The notes beneath the pieces are model-generated. The model saw nothing but the letters and a program-made list of their open reading frames with translations, was not told the origin of the DNA and made no database searches. From Bacteroidota bacterium (GTDB taxonomy: Bacteria > Bacteroidota > Bacteroidia > Chitinophagales > Chitinophagaceae), in contig VGGV01000010.1 in the NCBI GenBank assembly GCA_016868455.1, forward strand, positions 1 to 64,000: DNA of 64,000 bases, in the 5' to 3' direction. Each line of letters starts with the position of its first letter. The stretch's first letter is position 1. Shown one piece after another: positions 26,675 through 36,440 of the stretch. A program made the position numbers and the translations under genes.

Positions 26675-27394
26675 ATGAGGCAGTCTTATATATTTTTTCT
26701 TATGTGTGCAGATTCTATTATTGAAAAAGAAAATCCTTTGAAAGTTGTCAGGAATAATAATTTCCTGCCTCAACCGGCAATGATCAGGTTTATCGCAAAG
26801 TTCATCTCTTATATTTTTCATCCGGTTTTTGTGCCATTATATATTGTCATATTCTTGGTGTATGTACATCCCTGGATCTTTGCCGGATTTTCAGAAGTAG
26901 ACAAATCAAGAACCGTGATCATGTCAGCTTTGATGTACACTTTTTTCCCAATGGTTACTGTCCTTCTCCTAAAAGCGCTGAAGTTCATCAGGACTTTTCA
27001 ACTTGCAACACAAAGAGACCGCATCATACCATTGGTTGCCTGCGGAATCTGGTATTTCTGGATCTGGTATGTGTGGAGAAATTTACCTGAGTATCCGGCA
27101 TCTGCCATAAAACTGGCATTGGCCATATGGATCAGCGCAAGCCTGGGATTAATGGCCAATATCATTATGAAAGTGAGCCTTCATGCCATTTCAATGGGGG
27201 TGATGCTGACTTTTATTTTCTTTCTTGCCTTTACGCAATCCCTCAATTTTGGTATTTATCTCTCCGTTGCCCTGCTGATTACCGGACTTGTTTGCACTTC
27301 CCGTTTCATCGCATCCGATCATGAACCCAAAGAAATTTATGGGGGGCTGGTTGTGGGGGCAGTTTCAATGGGGGTGGTGGGGTGGTTGGGCTAG
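26675..27394 (+). CDS. Integral membrane protein, possibly PAP2-like
   Basis: Up to 239 residues; an ATG at 26780 is an alternative start that begins right before the first hydrophobic stretch. Six helices are visible. The segment NIIMKVSLHAISMGVML recalls the KxSxH core of PAP2-related membrane proteins, but the full phosphatase motif is not evident. I do not assign a reaction. It sits upstream of recA on the same strand with 123 bp between. Confidence 0.55.
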   Translation: MRQSYIFFLMCADSIIEKENPLKVVRNNNFLPQPAMIRFIAKFISYIFHPVFVPLYIVIFLVYVHPWIFAGFSEVDKSRTVIMSALMYTFFPMVTVLLLKALKFIRTFQLATQRDRIIPLVACGIWYFWIWYVWRNLPEYPASAIKLALAIWISASLGLMANIIMKVSLHAISMGVMLTFIFFLAFTQSLNFGIYLSVALLITGLVCTSRFIASDHEPKEIYGGLVVGAVSMGVVGWLG

Positions 27395-27473
27395 CACAAA
27401 AAATAAATTCCAAAAATTATTAGTTTTTAAATGCTAAATCATTTAGCTTTGACCTTCGTCATAATTTTTTCCC

Positions 27474-27487
27474 CCAATAGCTATCGG
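27474..27487. repeat. Short palindrome upstream of recA
   Basis: CCAATAGCTATCGG is one mismatch from a perfect palindrome and shares the ATAGCTAT core with the perfect 18-bp palindrome inside the ArsC-like gene at 50161. It lies 30 bp before the recA ATG. Confidence 0.5.
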
Positions 27488-27517
27488 GATACATTACGAA
27501 AAACTTAACTTTAGATC

Positions 27518-28558
27518 ATGGCAAAATCAGAAAAAAACACAGATATGTCAACCAATAATAACAACACCGAAAAAATAAAAGCCCTGAAGCTTACCATGGA
27601 TAAGCTGGAAAAAGACTACGGCAAAGGAAGTGTGATGATGCTGGGCGATAAAGCACAAGCCATGCAGGAAGTGATATCCACCGGTTCCATCGGGCTGGAT
27701 GTGGCACTCGGAATCGGCGGTCTTCCAAGAGGCCGTGTGGTGGAAATATATGGCCCCGAGTCTTCCGGTAAAACAACCCTGGCTACACATGTGATCGCCG
27801 AAGCACAGAAAAAAGGCGGCATGTGTGCATTCATAGATGCAGAACATGCTTTTGACAGTTCCTACGCAAAAAAACTCGGTGTTGATATTGACAATCTTTT
27901 AATATCACAACCGGATTATGGCGAACAAGCTTTAGAAATTGCAGACAGGTTAATTCTATCCGGCGCATTGGATGTGGTTGTAATTGATTCTGTTGCAGCC
28001 CTTGTTCCCAAAAGCGAACTGGAAGGAGAAATGGGTGACAGCAAGATGGGCCTTCATGCAAGATTAATGAGCCAGGCATTGAGAAAACTGACAGCCACCA
28101 TTTCCAAAACAAATACGATCTGCATATTCATCAACCAGATGCGTGAAAAGATCGGAGTGATGTTTGGCAACCCAGAAACAACCACCGGTGGTAATGCATT
28201 AAAATTTTATGCTTCTGTCCGTTTGGATATCCGCCGCATGACGCAGGTAAAAGATGGTGATTCTGCCGTCGGTAATCATGTAAAAGTAAAAGTGGTAAAG
28301 AATAAAGTGGCGCCCCCCTTCCGTGCAGCAGAATTTGATATCATTTTCGGTGAAGGCATTTCCAAAACTGGTGAGATCATTGATATGGGAACTGAACTGG
28401 GTGTAATACAAAAAAGCGGATCCTGGTACAGCTATAACAATGATAAGCTGGGACAGGGCCGTGATGCCGTAAAGCAATTATTGGTTGATAATCCTGAACT
28501 GGCCAGGGAAATTGAAACCAAAATCAGGGAAAAAATTAAAGAACTACAGGCTATTTAA
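27518..28558 (+). CDS. recA: Recombinase RecA
   Basis: 346 residues, normal length. Walker A is GPESSGKTT near residue 78; other signatures are [37 protein letters not shown] and the L2 region [18 protein letters not shown]. It drives homologous recombination and, by known biology, LexA self-cleavage. No LexA gene or recognisable SOS box is visible. The recX gene is far away at 61.9 kb rather than adjacent. Confidence 0.98.
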   Translation: MAKSEKNTDMSTNNNNTEKIKALKLTMDKLEKDYGKGSVMMLGDKAQAMQEVISTGSIGLDVALGIGGLPRGRVVEIYGPESSGKTTLATHVIAEAQKKGGMCAFIDAEHAFDSSYAKKLGVDIDNLLISQPDYGEQALEIADRLILSGALDVVVIDSVAALVPKSELEGEMGDSKMGLHARLMSQALRKLTATISKTNTICIFINQMREKIGVMFGNPETTTGGNALKFYASVRLDIRRMTQVKDGDSAVGNHVKVKVVKNKVAPPFRAAEFDIIFGEGISKTGEIIDMGTELGVIQKSGSWYSYNNDKLGQGRDAVKQLLVDNPELAREIETKIREKIKELQAI

Positions 28559-28595
28559 GCTGCTTTTTTTCAATGACTTAAAACTGGGTTAATAA

Positions 28596-28640
28596 TTTCA
28601 GCCTCGGCCCCTTCAGTTTGCTGAAGAATGCCGGGGTTCC
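28596..28640. repeat. Palindrome between recA and the next gene
   Basis: GCCCCTTCAGTTTGCTGAAG gives a CTTCAG/CTGAAG stem, with partly complementary GGCCCC and CGGGGT words outside. There is no T-tract. It resembles the hairpins of the palindrome families seen elsewhere in the window. Confidence 0.4.
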
Positions 28641-28747
28641 TTTTCTTTTCAAATAGAATACAGGATAATCTATAATTCAATGTTTAAACACTGTACATTT
28701 GCTCCCCGGTTGCAACCTTACCGGTTCATCTGCCGTTATGAGTAAAC

Positions 28748-29662
28748 ATGGGAAATAATACCGCCCAAATACAAAAAGCCAGCTGGCTGCATGTTTTTTT
28801 TGCAGCGGGTATGGCCATTGCCTTTTTTCTTCCCTGGGTGGTCTGGAAAGATAGTTTGGTAAATGGTTATTACATGCCATCCGGTAAATTCTTTCATATT
28901 GCTGAAAGTAAATTCAACCTGGGTAACCTCTATCCGCAAATCGAATTTACATTTTATGCTTTTTGGTTGATTCCCGTATTGGCAATAGTTACTGCACTAT
29001 TGGGGTGGCAGAAGAAAAAAACCATTTGGCCTGCTTTTATTACAGGAGCTTTAACATTATCCTTAGTTACCGTTTTTTCCCTTTTTACCAAAACATTAAT
29101 TGGTTTAGGAGTCGGTAACAATGCTTTTCAAATGCTGAAACTGCCGGCTTATTTATCCGCACTATTTGCTGCCGGACTAATTTTAACAGCGCTGCCAGCC
29201 GGTAAATGGTTTTTACGGCTTGCATTCCTGATTGCAGGCCCGCTTTTTGCCTTTTCAGGATTTATGATCATTAACAAAAAAGTTTGGAGCGAAACCCACA
29301 CACCCACTGATAAAGAAAAAACTGATTATACGGTGACAGCTGCAGACCTCATTCTTGAGTTTGCAGCAAACGACACTGCTGCCAATACTAAATACCGTGA
29401 AAAAATATTGGTGGTTACCGGAAATGTTGCACAGGTTGAAACGCAGGCCGATTCAACAATAAATATCAAGTTCGTTGATACGTCAAAACACTTTATCAAT
29501 CTTTCGCTTGATAAACAGGAGTATGCCAATGCAAAAGAAATTAAACCTGGCGACCAGTTATCTGTTAAAGGATCCTGCAGCGGCAGCACCTACAGCATGA
29601 TACTAGACTCAACCCCCATTGAATTTAAACGTTCAACCATAAATAAAACAAAACAACAATGA
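28748..29662 (+). CDS. Membrane protein with C-terminal OB-fold (tRNA_anti-like)
   Basis: 304 residues. Five hydrophobic helices occupy residues 1-180. Residues 195-295 match the putative OB-fold domain found in many Bacteroidota envelope proteins: VTAADLILEFAANDTAANTK, EKILVVTGNVAQVE and EIKPGDQLSVKGSCSG. The function is unknown. Its stop overlaps the ATG of the YceI gene by 4 bp, so the two are translationally coupled. Confidence 0.75.
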   Translation: MGNNTAQIQKASWLHVFFAAGMAIAFFLPWVVWKDSLVNGYYMPSGKFFHIAESKFNLGNLYPQIEFTFYAFWLIPVLAIVTALLGWQKKKTIWPAFITGALTLSLVTVFSLFTKTLIGLGVGNNAFQMLKLPAYLSALFAAGLILTALPAGKWFLRLAFLIAGPLFAFSGFMIINKKVWSETHTPTDKEKTDYTVTAADLILEFAANDTAANTKYREKILVVTGNVAQVETQADSTINIKFVDTSKHFINLSLDKQEYANAKEIKPGDQLSVKGSCSGSTYSMILDSTPIEFKRSTINKTKQQ

Positions 29663-30225
29663 AAAAAACATCTCTTGTACTGGCTTTGATATTTGCAACC
29701 GTCGTTGTGTTTGCCCAAAACCTGCCTGCCGCACAGGCAAGGAAAACAACCACCTCGGCCACCGTGGCTTTTGATGCCACAACCCCAAAGGACAATCTGC
29801 CCAAGGCTGAAAACAAAACGGTGATTGGTTCCATTGATTTTACCACCGGCGATGTGGCGTTTGAGGCTTCTGTCAAGAACTTTAACTTCACTAACCCCAA
29901 GATGCAAGAACACTTTAACGGAACTAACTGGATGAACTCTGACCAGTTTCCCAAATTCACCTATACCGGAAAAATTGATAATGTAAAAAAGATAAAGATC
30001 CAAAAAGACGGTGTTTACAAAGCAAAAGTAATCGGCACCATGACCATCAAAGGGGTCAGCAAACCCTGTGAAGCAAACGGCACCATAACCGTAGCCGGAG
30101 GGAAAATAAGCGTGGTGGCCAACCTGAAGATCAAGCTGGAAGATTACGGTATTTCGGGCCAGCAGCCGATTGAAGCCGGTAAAGTAGCGAAAGAGCCAAT
30201 GATAACTGTTTCAGCACAATTCTGA
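29659..30225 (+). CDS. YceI-family periplasmic lipid-binding protein
   Basis: 188 residues with a signal peptide ending VVVFAQ. The YceI lipocalin-like fold shows in VIGSIDFTTGDVAFEASVKN, MQEHFNGTNWMNSDQFPKFT and the GTMTIKGVSKP strand. Family members bind isoprenoid-type lipids. The first mature residues (NLPAAQARK) come from a CCTGCCTGCC...CAGGC stretch similar to the family-C palindrome, though chance cannot be excluded. A terminator follows. Confidence 0.93.
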   Translation: MKKTSLVLALIFATVVVFAQNLPAAQARKTTTSATVAFDATTPKDNLPKAENKTVIGSIDFTTGDVAFEASVKNFNFTNPKMQEHFNGTNWMNSDQFPKFTYTGKIDNVKKIKIQKDGVYKAKVIGTMTIKGVSKPCEANGTITVAGGKISVVANLKIKLEDYGISGQQPIEAGKVAKEPMITVSAQF

Positions 30226-30248
30226 TTTGCCCTCATAAATTTATATAA

Positions 30249-30281
30249 GAACCGCATGACAATTTGATGCGGTTTTTTATT
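30249..30281 (+). terminator. Terminator of the OB-fold/YceI operon
   Basis: AACCGCAT pairs with ATGCGGTT across a 9-base loop, followed by a T-run (TTTTTTATT). Confidence 0.85.
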
Positions 30282-30329
30282 ATCTGTCCCCGTTCTTCAC
30301 AGGCTGTTTTAGTAAATTGCCTGTTCTTT

Positions 30330-32369
30330 ATGCCTTTTAATCTTCATACCCCTTTTCCGCCTGCCGGTGATCAGCCGGATGCAATTCTTCAACTGACGGA
30401 AGGGGTGCTGAACAGAGAAAAATACCAAACACTATTAGGTGTAACCGGAAGCGGCAAAACTTTTACCATTGCCAATGTAATACAGAACACCCAGCGGCCC
30501 ACCCTGGTAATTACACACAACAAAACACTGGTGGCACAGCTCTATGGCGAGTTCCGCCAGTTTTTTCCTGAAAATGCAGTGGAGTATTTTGTTTCGTATT
30601 ACGATTATTACCAGCCGGAAGCCTACCTGCCCGTCAGCGATGTGTACATTGAAAAAGATTTAAGTATTAATGATGAACTGGACAAACTTCGGCTGCGGGC
30701 TACAGCAAGTTTATTAAGTGGCCGAAGGGATATTATAGTGGTGGCATCCGTAAGTTGTATATATGGTATGGGTAACCCCACCGATTATGAAAACGGGATT
30801 GTCCGGATCAATAAAGGACAAACCATTTCAAGACAGGCTTTCCTCCATTCACTTGTCAACTCTTTATATAACCGGACAACAATTGAATTCAACCGCGGTA
30901 CCTTCCGGGTAAAGGGAGATACCGTTGATATCAATTTGCCGTATGTGGATTATGGCTACCGCATTACTTTTTTTGGTGATGAGATAGAAGAAATTGAAAG
31001 TATTGAAGTAGTAACAGGAAAAAGAATTGGTTTGATGGAAACCGCAGCTATTTTCCCTGCTAACGTATACGTAGCGCCAAAAGATATTTTACAACAGGTG
31101 ATATATGAAATACAGGATGAGGTGGCAGCTCAGGCTGAATATTTTAAATCGCAACAAAAATATATTGAAGCCCAGCGATTGACCGAAAGGGTAAACTATG
31201 ATCTTGAAATGATACGGGAACTGGGTTATTGCAACGGGATTGAAAACTATTCCCGGTTTTTTGACCGCCGCAAACCCGGCACGAGGTCTTTTTGCCTGCT
31301 GGACTATTTTCCGAAAGATTATCTGATGGTGGTGGATGAAAGCCACCAGACCATACCGCAGGTGAGCGGTATGTATGGCGGCGACCGGAGCAGAAAATTA
31401 ATATTGGTTGACTATGGTTTTCGTTTGCCCAGTGCATTGGATAACCGTCCGCTCAACTTCCATGAATTTGAATCGCTGCAAAACCAGGTGATCTTTGTTT
31501 CTGCCACCCCGGATGATTATGAACTGGAAAAGTGCGGCGGTGTTGTGGTGGAACAAGTGGTGAGGCCCACAGGCTTATTAGACCCGCCAATTGAGATTCG
31601 TCCGTCCGTAAACCAGATTGATGACCTGCTGGACGAAATAGACAAACGGGTAACCAAGGGTGACAGGGTGCTGGTAACTACACTCACCAAACGTATGGCG
31701 GAAGAAATGGACAAATACCTGCACAAGATCAACATCAAATCAAAATATATACACAGCGAAGTGGATACACTGGAACGGGTGGAAATACTCCGTGAATTAC
31801 GGTTGGGTAAAATTGATGTATTGGTTGGGGTAAACCTGTTGCGTGAAGGGTTAGATCTTCCGGAAGTTTCTCTTGTTGCTATTTTAGATGCCGATAAAGA
31901 AGGTTTTCTGCGCAATGAAAAATCGCTGACCCAAACTGCCGGCCGGGCCGCAAGAAATGTGGATGGCCTTGTTATTTTTTATGCGGATAAGATGACCGAA
32001 AGTATGCAGAAGACCATTGATGAAACCAACCGGCGCAGGGAAAAACAGATTGCGTATAATATTGAACACGGAATTACACCTAAAACAATTATCAAAACAA
32101 CCAAAGATGTTTTTGCACAAACATCGGTTCTGGATATTAAGGGATACGACCCGGCCAATCCTTACGCCATTGCACCCGAACAGGATCTTGTAACCGTAGC
32201 GGCGGAGGAACAGGAAGAATACAAGACCATTCCCCAAATGGAAAAAGCAATAGCCAAAATCAAAAAGGAAATGGAGAAGGCAGCAAGAGATCTTGACTTT
32301 ATGGAGGCTGCAAGGTTGAGGGATGAGATGTTCAGGCTGCAGAAGGAACTGGAGAGCATGAAGAAATAA
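30330..32369 (+). CDS. uvrB: Excinuclease ABC subunit B
   Basis: 679 residues from the ATG at 30330; upstream in-frame codons overlap the terminator and are not used. The family start MPFNLHTPFPPAGDQPDAI, Walker A GVTGSGKTF, the beta-hairpin YYDYYQPEAYLP, the DESHQT box, helicase motif VGVNLLREGLDLPEV and the C-terminal UVR coiled coil (DFMEAARLRDEM) are all present. It loads on damaged DNA delivered by UvrA and recruits UvrC. Confidence 0.98.
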   Translation: MPFNLHTPFPPAGDQPDAILQLTEGVLNREKYQTLLGVTGSGKTFTIANVIQNTQRPTLVITHNKTLVAQLYGEFRQFFPENAVEYFVSYYDYYQPEAYLPVSDVYIEKDLSINDELDKLRLRATASLLSGRRDIIVVASVSCIYGMGNPTDYENGIVRINKGQTISRQAFLHSLVNSLYNRTTIEFNRGTFRVKGDTVDINLPYVDYGYRITFFGDEIEEIESIEVVTGKRIGLMETAAIFPANVYVAPKDILQQVIYEIQDEVAAQAEYFKSQQKYIEAQRLTERVNYDLEMIRELGYCNGIENYSRFFDRRKPGTRSFCLLDYFPKDYLMVVDESHQTIPQVSGMYGGDRSRKLILVDYGFRLPSALDNRPLNFHEFESLQNQVIFVSATPDDYELEKCGGVVVEQVVRPTGLLDPPIEIRPSVNQIDDLLDEIDKRVTKGDRVLVTTLTKRMAEEMDKYLHKINIKSKYIHSEVDTLERVEILRELRLGKIDVLVGVNLLREGLDLPEVSLVAILDADKEGFLRNEKSLTQTAGRAARNVDGLVIFYADKMTESMQKTIDETNRRREKQIAYNIEHGITPKTIIKTTKDVFAQTSVLDIKGYDPANPYAIAPEQDLVTVAAEEQEEYKTIPQMEKAIAKIKKEMEKAARDLDFMEAARLRDEMFRLQKELESMKK

Positions 32370-32372
32370 CAA

Positions 32373-32397
32373 CTCGTAGATTTACGAGCCTTTTTTG
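32373..32397 (+). terminator. Terminator of uvrB
   Basis: CTCGTA pairs with TACGAG over a 4-base loop and is followed by CCTTTTTT, just past the uvrB stop. Confidence 0.8.
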
Positions 32398-32524
32398 CGT
32401 ATTTATGCCTTATTTCCATAACAAGTGGTTTCAGGTGTTTGTACTTACTGTTTTAGGGTTCTATCTTGGGCTGGATAAAACCAGAACTAAATCCAAATCT
32501 TGTAAAACCAGAAAATCCAGTATT

Positions 32525-32794
32525 ATGAAAAGACGTGTCCGTAAAATCGCCAACTTCTTTGCGTTTAACCTGCTGTTTTTTGCCCTCTATCTGAATTTTA
32601 TACATAAAGACAAAGCCCAGATAAGCTTTGCCGGTGATACAGCTGTGCAACACCAAAATACAGCTGCTTTCAGCGGTACCGGTGTTTAGAATACCCCCCT
32701 TCAGGCTGATAAAAAGAAAGAAGCGGCTGCATTACAAGCTGAACCCAAGAACCAGGAAAGTGGTACGGCAACGGTTCAACTTTCTATCAATTAA
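32525..32794 (+). pseudogene. Small single-TM protein with an in-frame amber codon
   Basis: From ATG 32525 the frame encodes MKRRVRKIANFFAFNLLFFA (basic start plus TM helix) and a short Gln/Thr-rich tail, then TAG at 32687-32689. The same frame continues for 34 further codons (NTPLQADKKKEAAALQAEPK...) to TAA at 32792, with composition like the first part. A CAG to TAG change would explain it. I do not know the family. It could be a pseudogene, an 89-residue readthrough product, or a 54-residue protein with a chance downstream frame. Confidence 0.45.
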
Positions 32795-32821
32795 ATTAAA
32801 GCAGCGTTAATTATAACAGCG

Positions 32822-32850
32822 CCCCGGCCTATTCGCCGGGGTTGTTGTGT
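32822..32850 (+). terminator. Terminator before polA
   Basis: CCCCGGC pairs with GCCGGGG around a short loop, followed by a moderately T-rich GTTGTTGTGTTTT. It is weak as a terminator because the T-run is interrupted. Confidence 0.55.
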
Positions 32851-32886
32851 TTTCAGCCATGACATTGATTTCTTTATCTTAGAGGC

Positions 32887-35754
32887 ATGGCTGAAAAAAA
32901 ACTATTCCTGCTTGACGCATTTGCCCTCGTATTCCGGGCCTATTATGCACTTATCCGCAACCCGCGGATTACTTCGAAAGGCAAAAACACCAACGCACAA
33001 TTTGGTTTTACCAACACTTTAGTTGAGTTGCTGAACAAACAAAAGCCAACCCATATGGCTGTTTGTTTTGATACGGCAGCACCGACTGAACGTCACACCG
33101 ATTTCGAGGACTACAAGGCCAACCGGCAGGAAACACCGGAAGATATTTCCGCAGCGGTACCGGATATTCAAAAAATCATTGCGGGTTTTAATATCCCCAT
33201 CATGGCGGTGGATGGCTATGAAGCCGATGATGTGATTGGCACATTGGCGAAGCAGGCGGAAAAAAAAGGATACGAAGTTTTTATGGTTACGCCGGATAAA
33301 GATTATGGCCAGTTGGTCTCCAAAAAAATAAAAATATATAAACCGGCTTACCAGGGAAATGATGTGGAAATAATGGGCCCCGAGGAAGTATGTACAAAGT
33401 GGAATATCAAAAGTGTTGACCAGGTTATTGATATGCTGGGTATGATGGGTGATTCGGTTGATAATATACCCGGTATACCCGGTGTGGGTGAAAAAACTGC
33501 AGCAAAGTTTTTAGCGGAGTATGGTTCACTGGAGAACACATTAAAAAATGCGGATAATATTAAAGGGGCAATGGGCGAAAAAGTGAAGAAAGGAAAAGAG
33601 ATGGCCATTCTTTCAAAAAAATTAGCAACGATAATGACCAATGCCCCGGTTGAGTTTCATGTAGAAGATTTTAAGGTAAAAGAATGGGATAAAGAAAAGC
33701 TGAAACAGGTTTTTGCCGAGCTGGAATTTAAAACATTGGGTAAAAGATTACTGGGCGAAGATTTTTCAATTGCTGCAACAAATAATGAGTTTATAAAAAA
33801 AGAACAGCCCCGGGGACTGCAGACAGATTTGTTCGGGAATATCATTGAAGAGCCGAAGGCCGCTTCTCCCGGCTCCTCCGAAGGAGGGGTTTTGGAAGAC
33901 TCTGACAGTGCGGAAGCCGGCTTAAGAGTTGATAAAAACATTAATAACACTCCTCACAAATACGAAGCGGTAACTGCGGATGCTGCCATAAAGAAACTAG
34001 TTACTGAACTGAAAAAGCAGGATGAAATATGTTTTGATACGGAAACAACCGGAATTGATGCGAATGATGCGGAGCTGGTGGGTTTCAGCTTTTCCATCAA
34101 GCCGGGTGAAGCCTACTATATTCCCTGCCCTTCTGACCAAAAAAAAACAAAAGAGATACTGGCACAGTTTGAACCCCTGTTTGCTGATAAAAAGAAAACC
34201 TGGGTGGGCCAGAATATCAAATATGATATGCTGGTGCTGAAATGGTATGGCATTGAAATAGCCGGTAATTTATTTGATACCATGCTGGCGCATTACGTAA
34301 TCGAGCCCGATGGTAAAAGAGGTATGGATGATTTAAGTGCAAAATATCTGGGCTATGAGCCGGTGCATATTGAAGAGTTAATTGGGAAAAACGGAAAGAA
34401 CCAGGGCAATATGCGGGATGTGGAACTGGGAAAAATCAAAGAATATGCCGGGGAAGATGCAGACATAACCCTGCAGCTGAAGAATGTTTTTCTCCCGATG
34501 CTGAAGAAGAAAGAAGTAGAGAAGGTTTTTTATGATGTGGAGAATCCGCTGGTGAAAGTGCTGACCGATATGGAATATGAAGGGGTGATGATTGATGAAG
34601 CGTTTTTGAAAGATTATTCAAAAGAACTGGAAAAAGATGCTAAGAAAGCAGAAGAAAGTGTTTACAAACAGGCTGGGGTCCGCTTCAACCTTGCATCACC
34701 CAAACAATTAGGCGAAGTTTTGTTTGATAAATTAAAGCTTGACCCTTCAGCCAAAAAAACAAAGACGGGACAATACCAGACCGGCGAAGACGTGCTGCTG
34801 AAGCTGGCCGCCAAAGGCAACCCGATTGTGGATGACATTCTTGCTTTCCGGGAACTAACCAAGCTTAAATCAACTTATGTTGATTCTTTGCCATTGCTGG
34901 TAAATAAAAAAACCGGCAGGGTACATACTACATACGGACAGGCGGTAGCCGTAACGGGAAGGCTTGCAAGTAACAATCCCAACCTGCAGAATATCCCGGT
35001 AAGAACAGAAAGGGGAAAAGAAATCCGTAAAGCATTTATTCCAAGAGATAATAAGCATATATTACTTTCTGCTGATTATTCTCAAATTGAATTGCGTATT
35101 GTTGCTGCCATAAGTGGGGACAAGAATATGTGCAAAGCTTTTAAAGACGGCACAGATATACATACTGCCACTGCATCAAGAGTATATAATGTGGCAGAAC
35201 AAGATGTAACCAAAGAAATGCGCTACAAAGCCAAGAGTGTAAACTTTGGAATCATTTACGGGCAGGGCGCATTTGGCCTTGCTGATAATTTAGGTATTTC
35301 AAGAACTGAAGCCAAACAAATCATTGATAATTATAAAAAAGAATTCTCCCGCATACAGAAGTATATGGACGATACGATCAACTTTGCCCGGGAACATGGT
35401 TATGTGCAAACTATTATGGGGCGAAAAAGATGGTTGCGGGACATTAACTCGGCCAACTTCACCGTTCGTGGGTTTGCCGAACGAAATGCCATCAACTCTC
35501 CCATACAGGGCACTGCCGCAGATATGATAAAACTGGCCATGCAAAAAGTGCATGCTGCCATGAAGAAAGAAAAAATGCAGAGCAAGATGATCCTGCAGGT
35601 GCATGATGAGCTGGTGTTTGATGCTGTGAAAGGAGAAGCGAAAGAACTGAAGCCTTTAATTATTGAGTGTATGCAGAATGCCATGCCGCTACCCAACAAA
35701 GTACCGGTGATAGCTGAATGCGGCGAAGGGAAAAACTGGCTGGAGGCGCATTAA
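32887..35754 (+). CDS. polA: DNA polymerase I
   Basis: 955 residues. Residues 1-290 are the 5'-3' exonuclease (DAFALVFRAYYAL, VDGYEADDVIGTLA, GIPGVGEKTAAKFL). The 3'-5' exonuclease (about 365-540) keeps its acidic set: CFDTETTG, GQNIKYDML and YAGEDADI, so proofreading is probably active. The polymerase has motif A DYSQIELR, motif B RYKAKSVNFGIIYG and motif C VHDELVFD. Residues about 327-340 (SPGSSEGGVLEDSD), in the linker between the two nuclease domains, come from a palindromic repeat inserted in frame. Its stop overlaps the convergent DUF5655 gene by 4 bp. Confidence 0.97.
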   Translation: MAEKKLFLLDAFALVFRAYYALIRNPRITSKGKNTNAQFGFTNTLVELLNKQKPTHMAVCFDTAAPTERHTDFEDYKANRQETPEDISAAVPDIQKIIAGFNIPIMAVDGYEADDVIGTLAKQAEKKGYEVFMVTPDKDYGQLVSKKIKIYKPAYQGNDVEIMGPEEVCTKWNIKSVDQVIDMLGMMGDSVDNIPGIPGVGEKTAAKFLAEYGSLENTLKNADNIKGAMGEKVKKGKEMAILSKKLATIMTNAPVEFHVEDFKVKEWDKEKLKQVFAELEFKTLGKRLLGEDFSIAATNNEFIKKEQPRGLQTDLFGNIIEEPKAASPGSSEGGVLEDSDSAEAGLRVDKNINNTPHKYEAVTADAAIKKLVTELKKQDEICFDTETTGIDANDAELVGFSFSIKPGEAYYIPCPSDQKKTKEILAQFEPLFADKKKTWVGQNIKYDMLVLKWYGIEIAGNLFDTMLAHYVIEPDGKRGMDDLSAKYLGYEPVHIEELIGKNGKNQGNMRDVELGKIKEYAGEDADITLQLKNVFLPMLKKKEVEKVFYDVENPLVKVLTDMEYEGVMIDEAFLKDYSKELEKDAKKAEESVYKQAGVRFNLASPKQLGEVLFDKLKLDPSAKKTKTGQYQTGEDVLLKLAAKGNPIVDDILAFRELTKLKSTYVDSLPLLVNKKTGRVHTTYGQAVAVTGRLASNNPNLQNIPVRTERGKEIRKAFIPRDNKHILLSADYSQIELRIVAAISGDKNMCKAFKDGTDIHTATASRVYNVAEQDVTKEMRYKAKSVNFGIIYGQGAFGLADNLGISRTEAKQIIDNYKKEFSRIQKYMDDTINFAREHGYVQTIMGRKRWLRDINSANFTVRGFAERNAINSPIQGTAADMIKLAMQKVHAAMKKEKMQSKMILQVHDELVFDAVKGEAKELKPLIIECMQNAMPLPNKVPVIAECGEGKNWLEAH
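33864..33903. repeat. Palindromic repeat family A, inside polA
   Basis: The core CTCCTCCGAAGGAGGGG and the following TTTTGGAAGACTCT align base by base with the copy at 14454-14492, about 80% identical by eye over 37 positions. It adds about 13 residues to a flexible linker. Confidence 0.7.
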
Positions 35755-36167
35755 GATTTCAGAGGCCTTTTACCGTTTTCATAAGCCTGTTTCATATACT
35801 TTCTGAACTCCATGTCAATAAAGCCTTCTTCTTCCATTTTAAAGTGGCAGATAAAATCATTTCGGGAAAGGACATCAATGCGGTAAAATTTTTTGCTACC
35901 AGGTTTTTTCCTCAACCACAGGTGCCCGTTGATAAAATCCTTACCAAGCCGGTTAATACTGGCAAAGCGAACCTGCACCATCAATGCCACCCTTGTTTTT
36001 GCAGGGTGAAGGGTAACAGGCCCGATTTCCTTGAAAGATGTTACAAGATTCCGGAATAATCCGATGCTTTTCTGACTTTCCCCTTTCAGTAAATCATCCA
36101 CAGAAAAAATACCGCAGCTATGCCAGAGGTTTTTCTGAACAAACCGGGCGCCATAGGTTTTATTCAT
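35751..36167 (-). CDS. DUF5655 domain protein
   Basis: 138 residues. The pattern is FVQKNLWHSCGIFSVDDLLKG, then GLFRNLVTSFKEIGPVTLHPAKTRVALM and the C-terminal DMEFRKYMKQAYENG, as in DUF5655 proteins of unknown function. Homologues normally carry a CPxCG pair just before this point; here the start MNKTYGARF lacks it, so the 5' end may have been clipped at the junction with the lipoprotein fragment upstream. Confidence 0.7.
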   Translation of the reverse strand: MNKTYGARFVQKNLWHSCGIFSVDDLLKGESQKSIGLFRNLVTSFKEIGPVTLHPAKTRVALMVQVRFASINRLGKDFINGHLWLRKKPGSKKFYRIDVLSRNDFICHFKMEEEGFIDMEFRKYMKQAYENGKRPLKS

Positions 36168-36289
36168 TTCAAAAATGTGTTTTTCACAGGTTCCAAATCA
36201 AACTTTACTTCAGCGGTCTTGTTTCCGGTTTCGTGATTATTGCAGGAAAAAAGGAAAGCTGTTGCAGCGGCAAAAAAAATTGATTTCAT
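36164..36289 (-). pseudogene. Truncated lipoprotein (5' fragment)
   Basis: 41 residues: the signal and lipobox MKSIFFAAATAFLFSCNN, a short linker, and FDLEPVKNTFLK before the stop. In Bacteroidota this lipoprotein start is usually followed by an NTF2-like domain of over 100 residues, which is absent. Its stop overlaps the ATG of the DUF5655 gene by 4 bp, consistent with a deletion joining the two. Confidence 0.55.
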
Positions 36290-36440
36290 ATTTAAGAGTT
36301 TGGTTTTTGTTTCTTTTAATCCTTTTGATTGCAGAAATTCCAGCAATTCCTTTGCATCATCGCCGCCTTTTTGTGCATGGTGCAGTAATGTAAATCCATG
36401 TGCGCCTCTTGCATTCAGGTAATCCGGTATTGTCCGTCCA
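36290..36440 (-). pseudogene. Ankyrin-repeat protein, C-terminal fragment
   Basis: About 50 residues: GRTIPDYLNARGAHGFTLLH, then HAQKGGDDAKELLEFLQSKG. This is the end of an ankyrin-like repeat protein. No upstream repeats are present; the preceding sequence is from an unrelated gene. The frame runs straight into the next lipoprotein without a stop. Confidence 0.55.
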
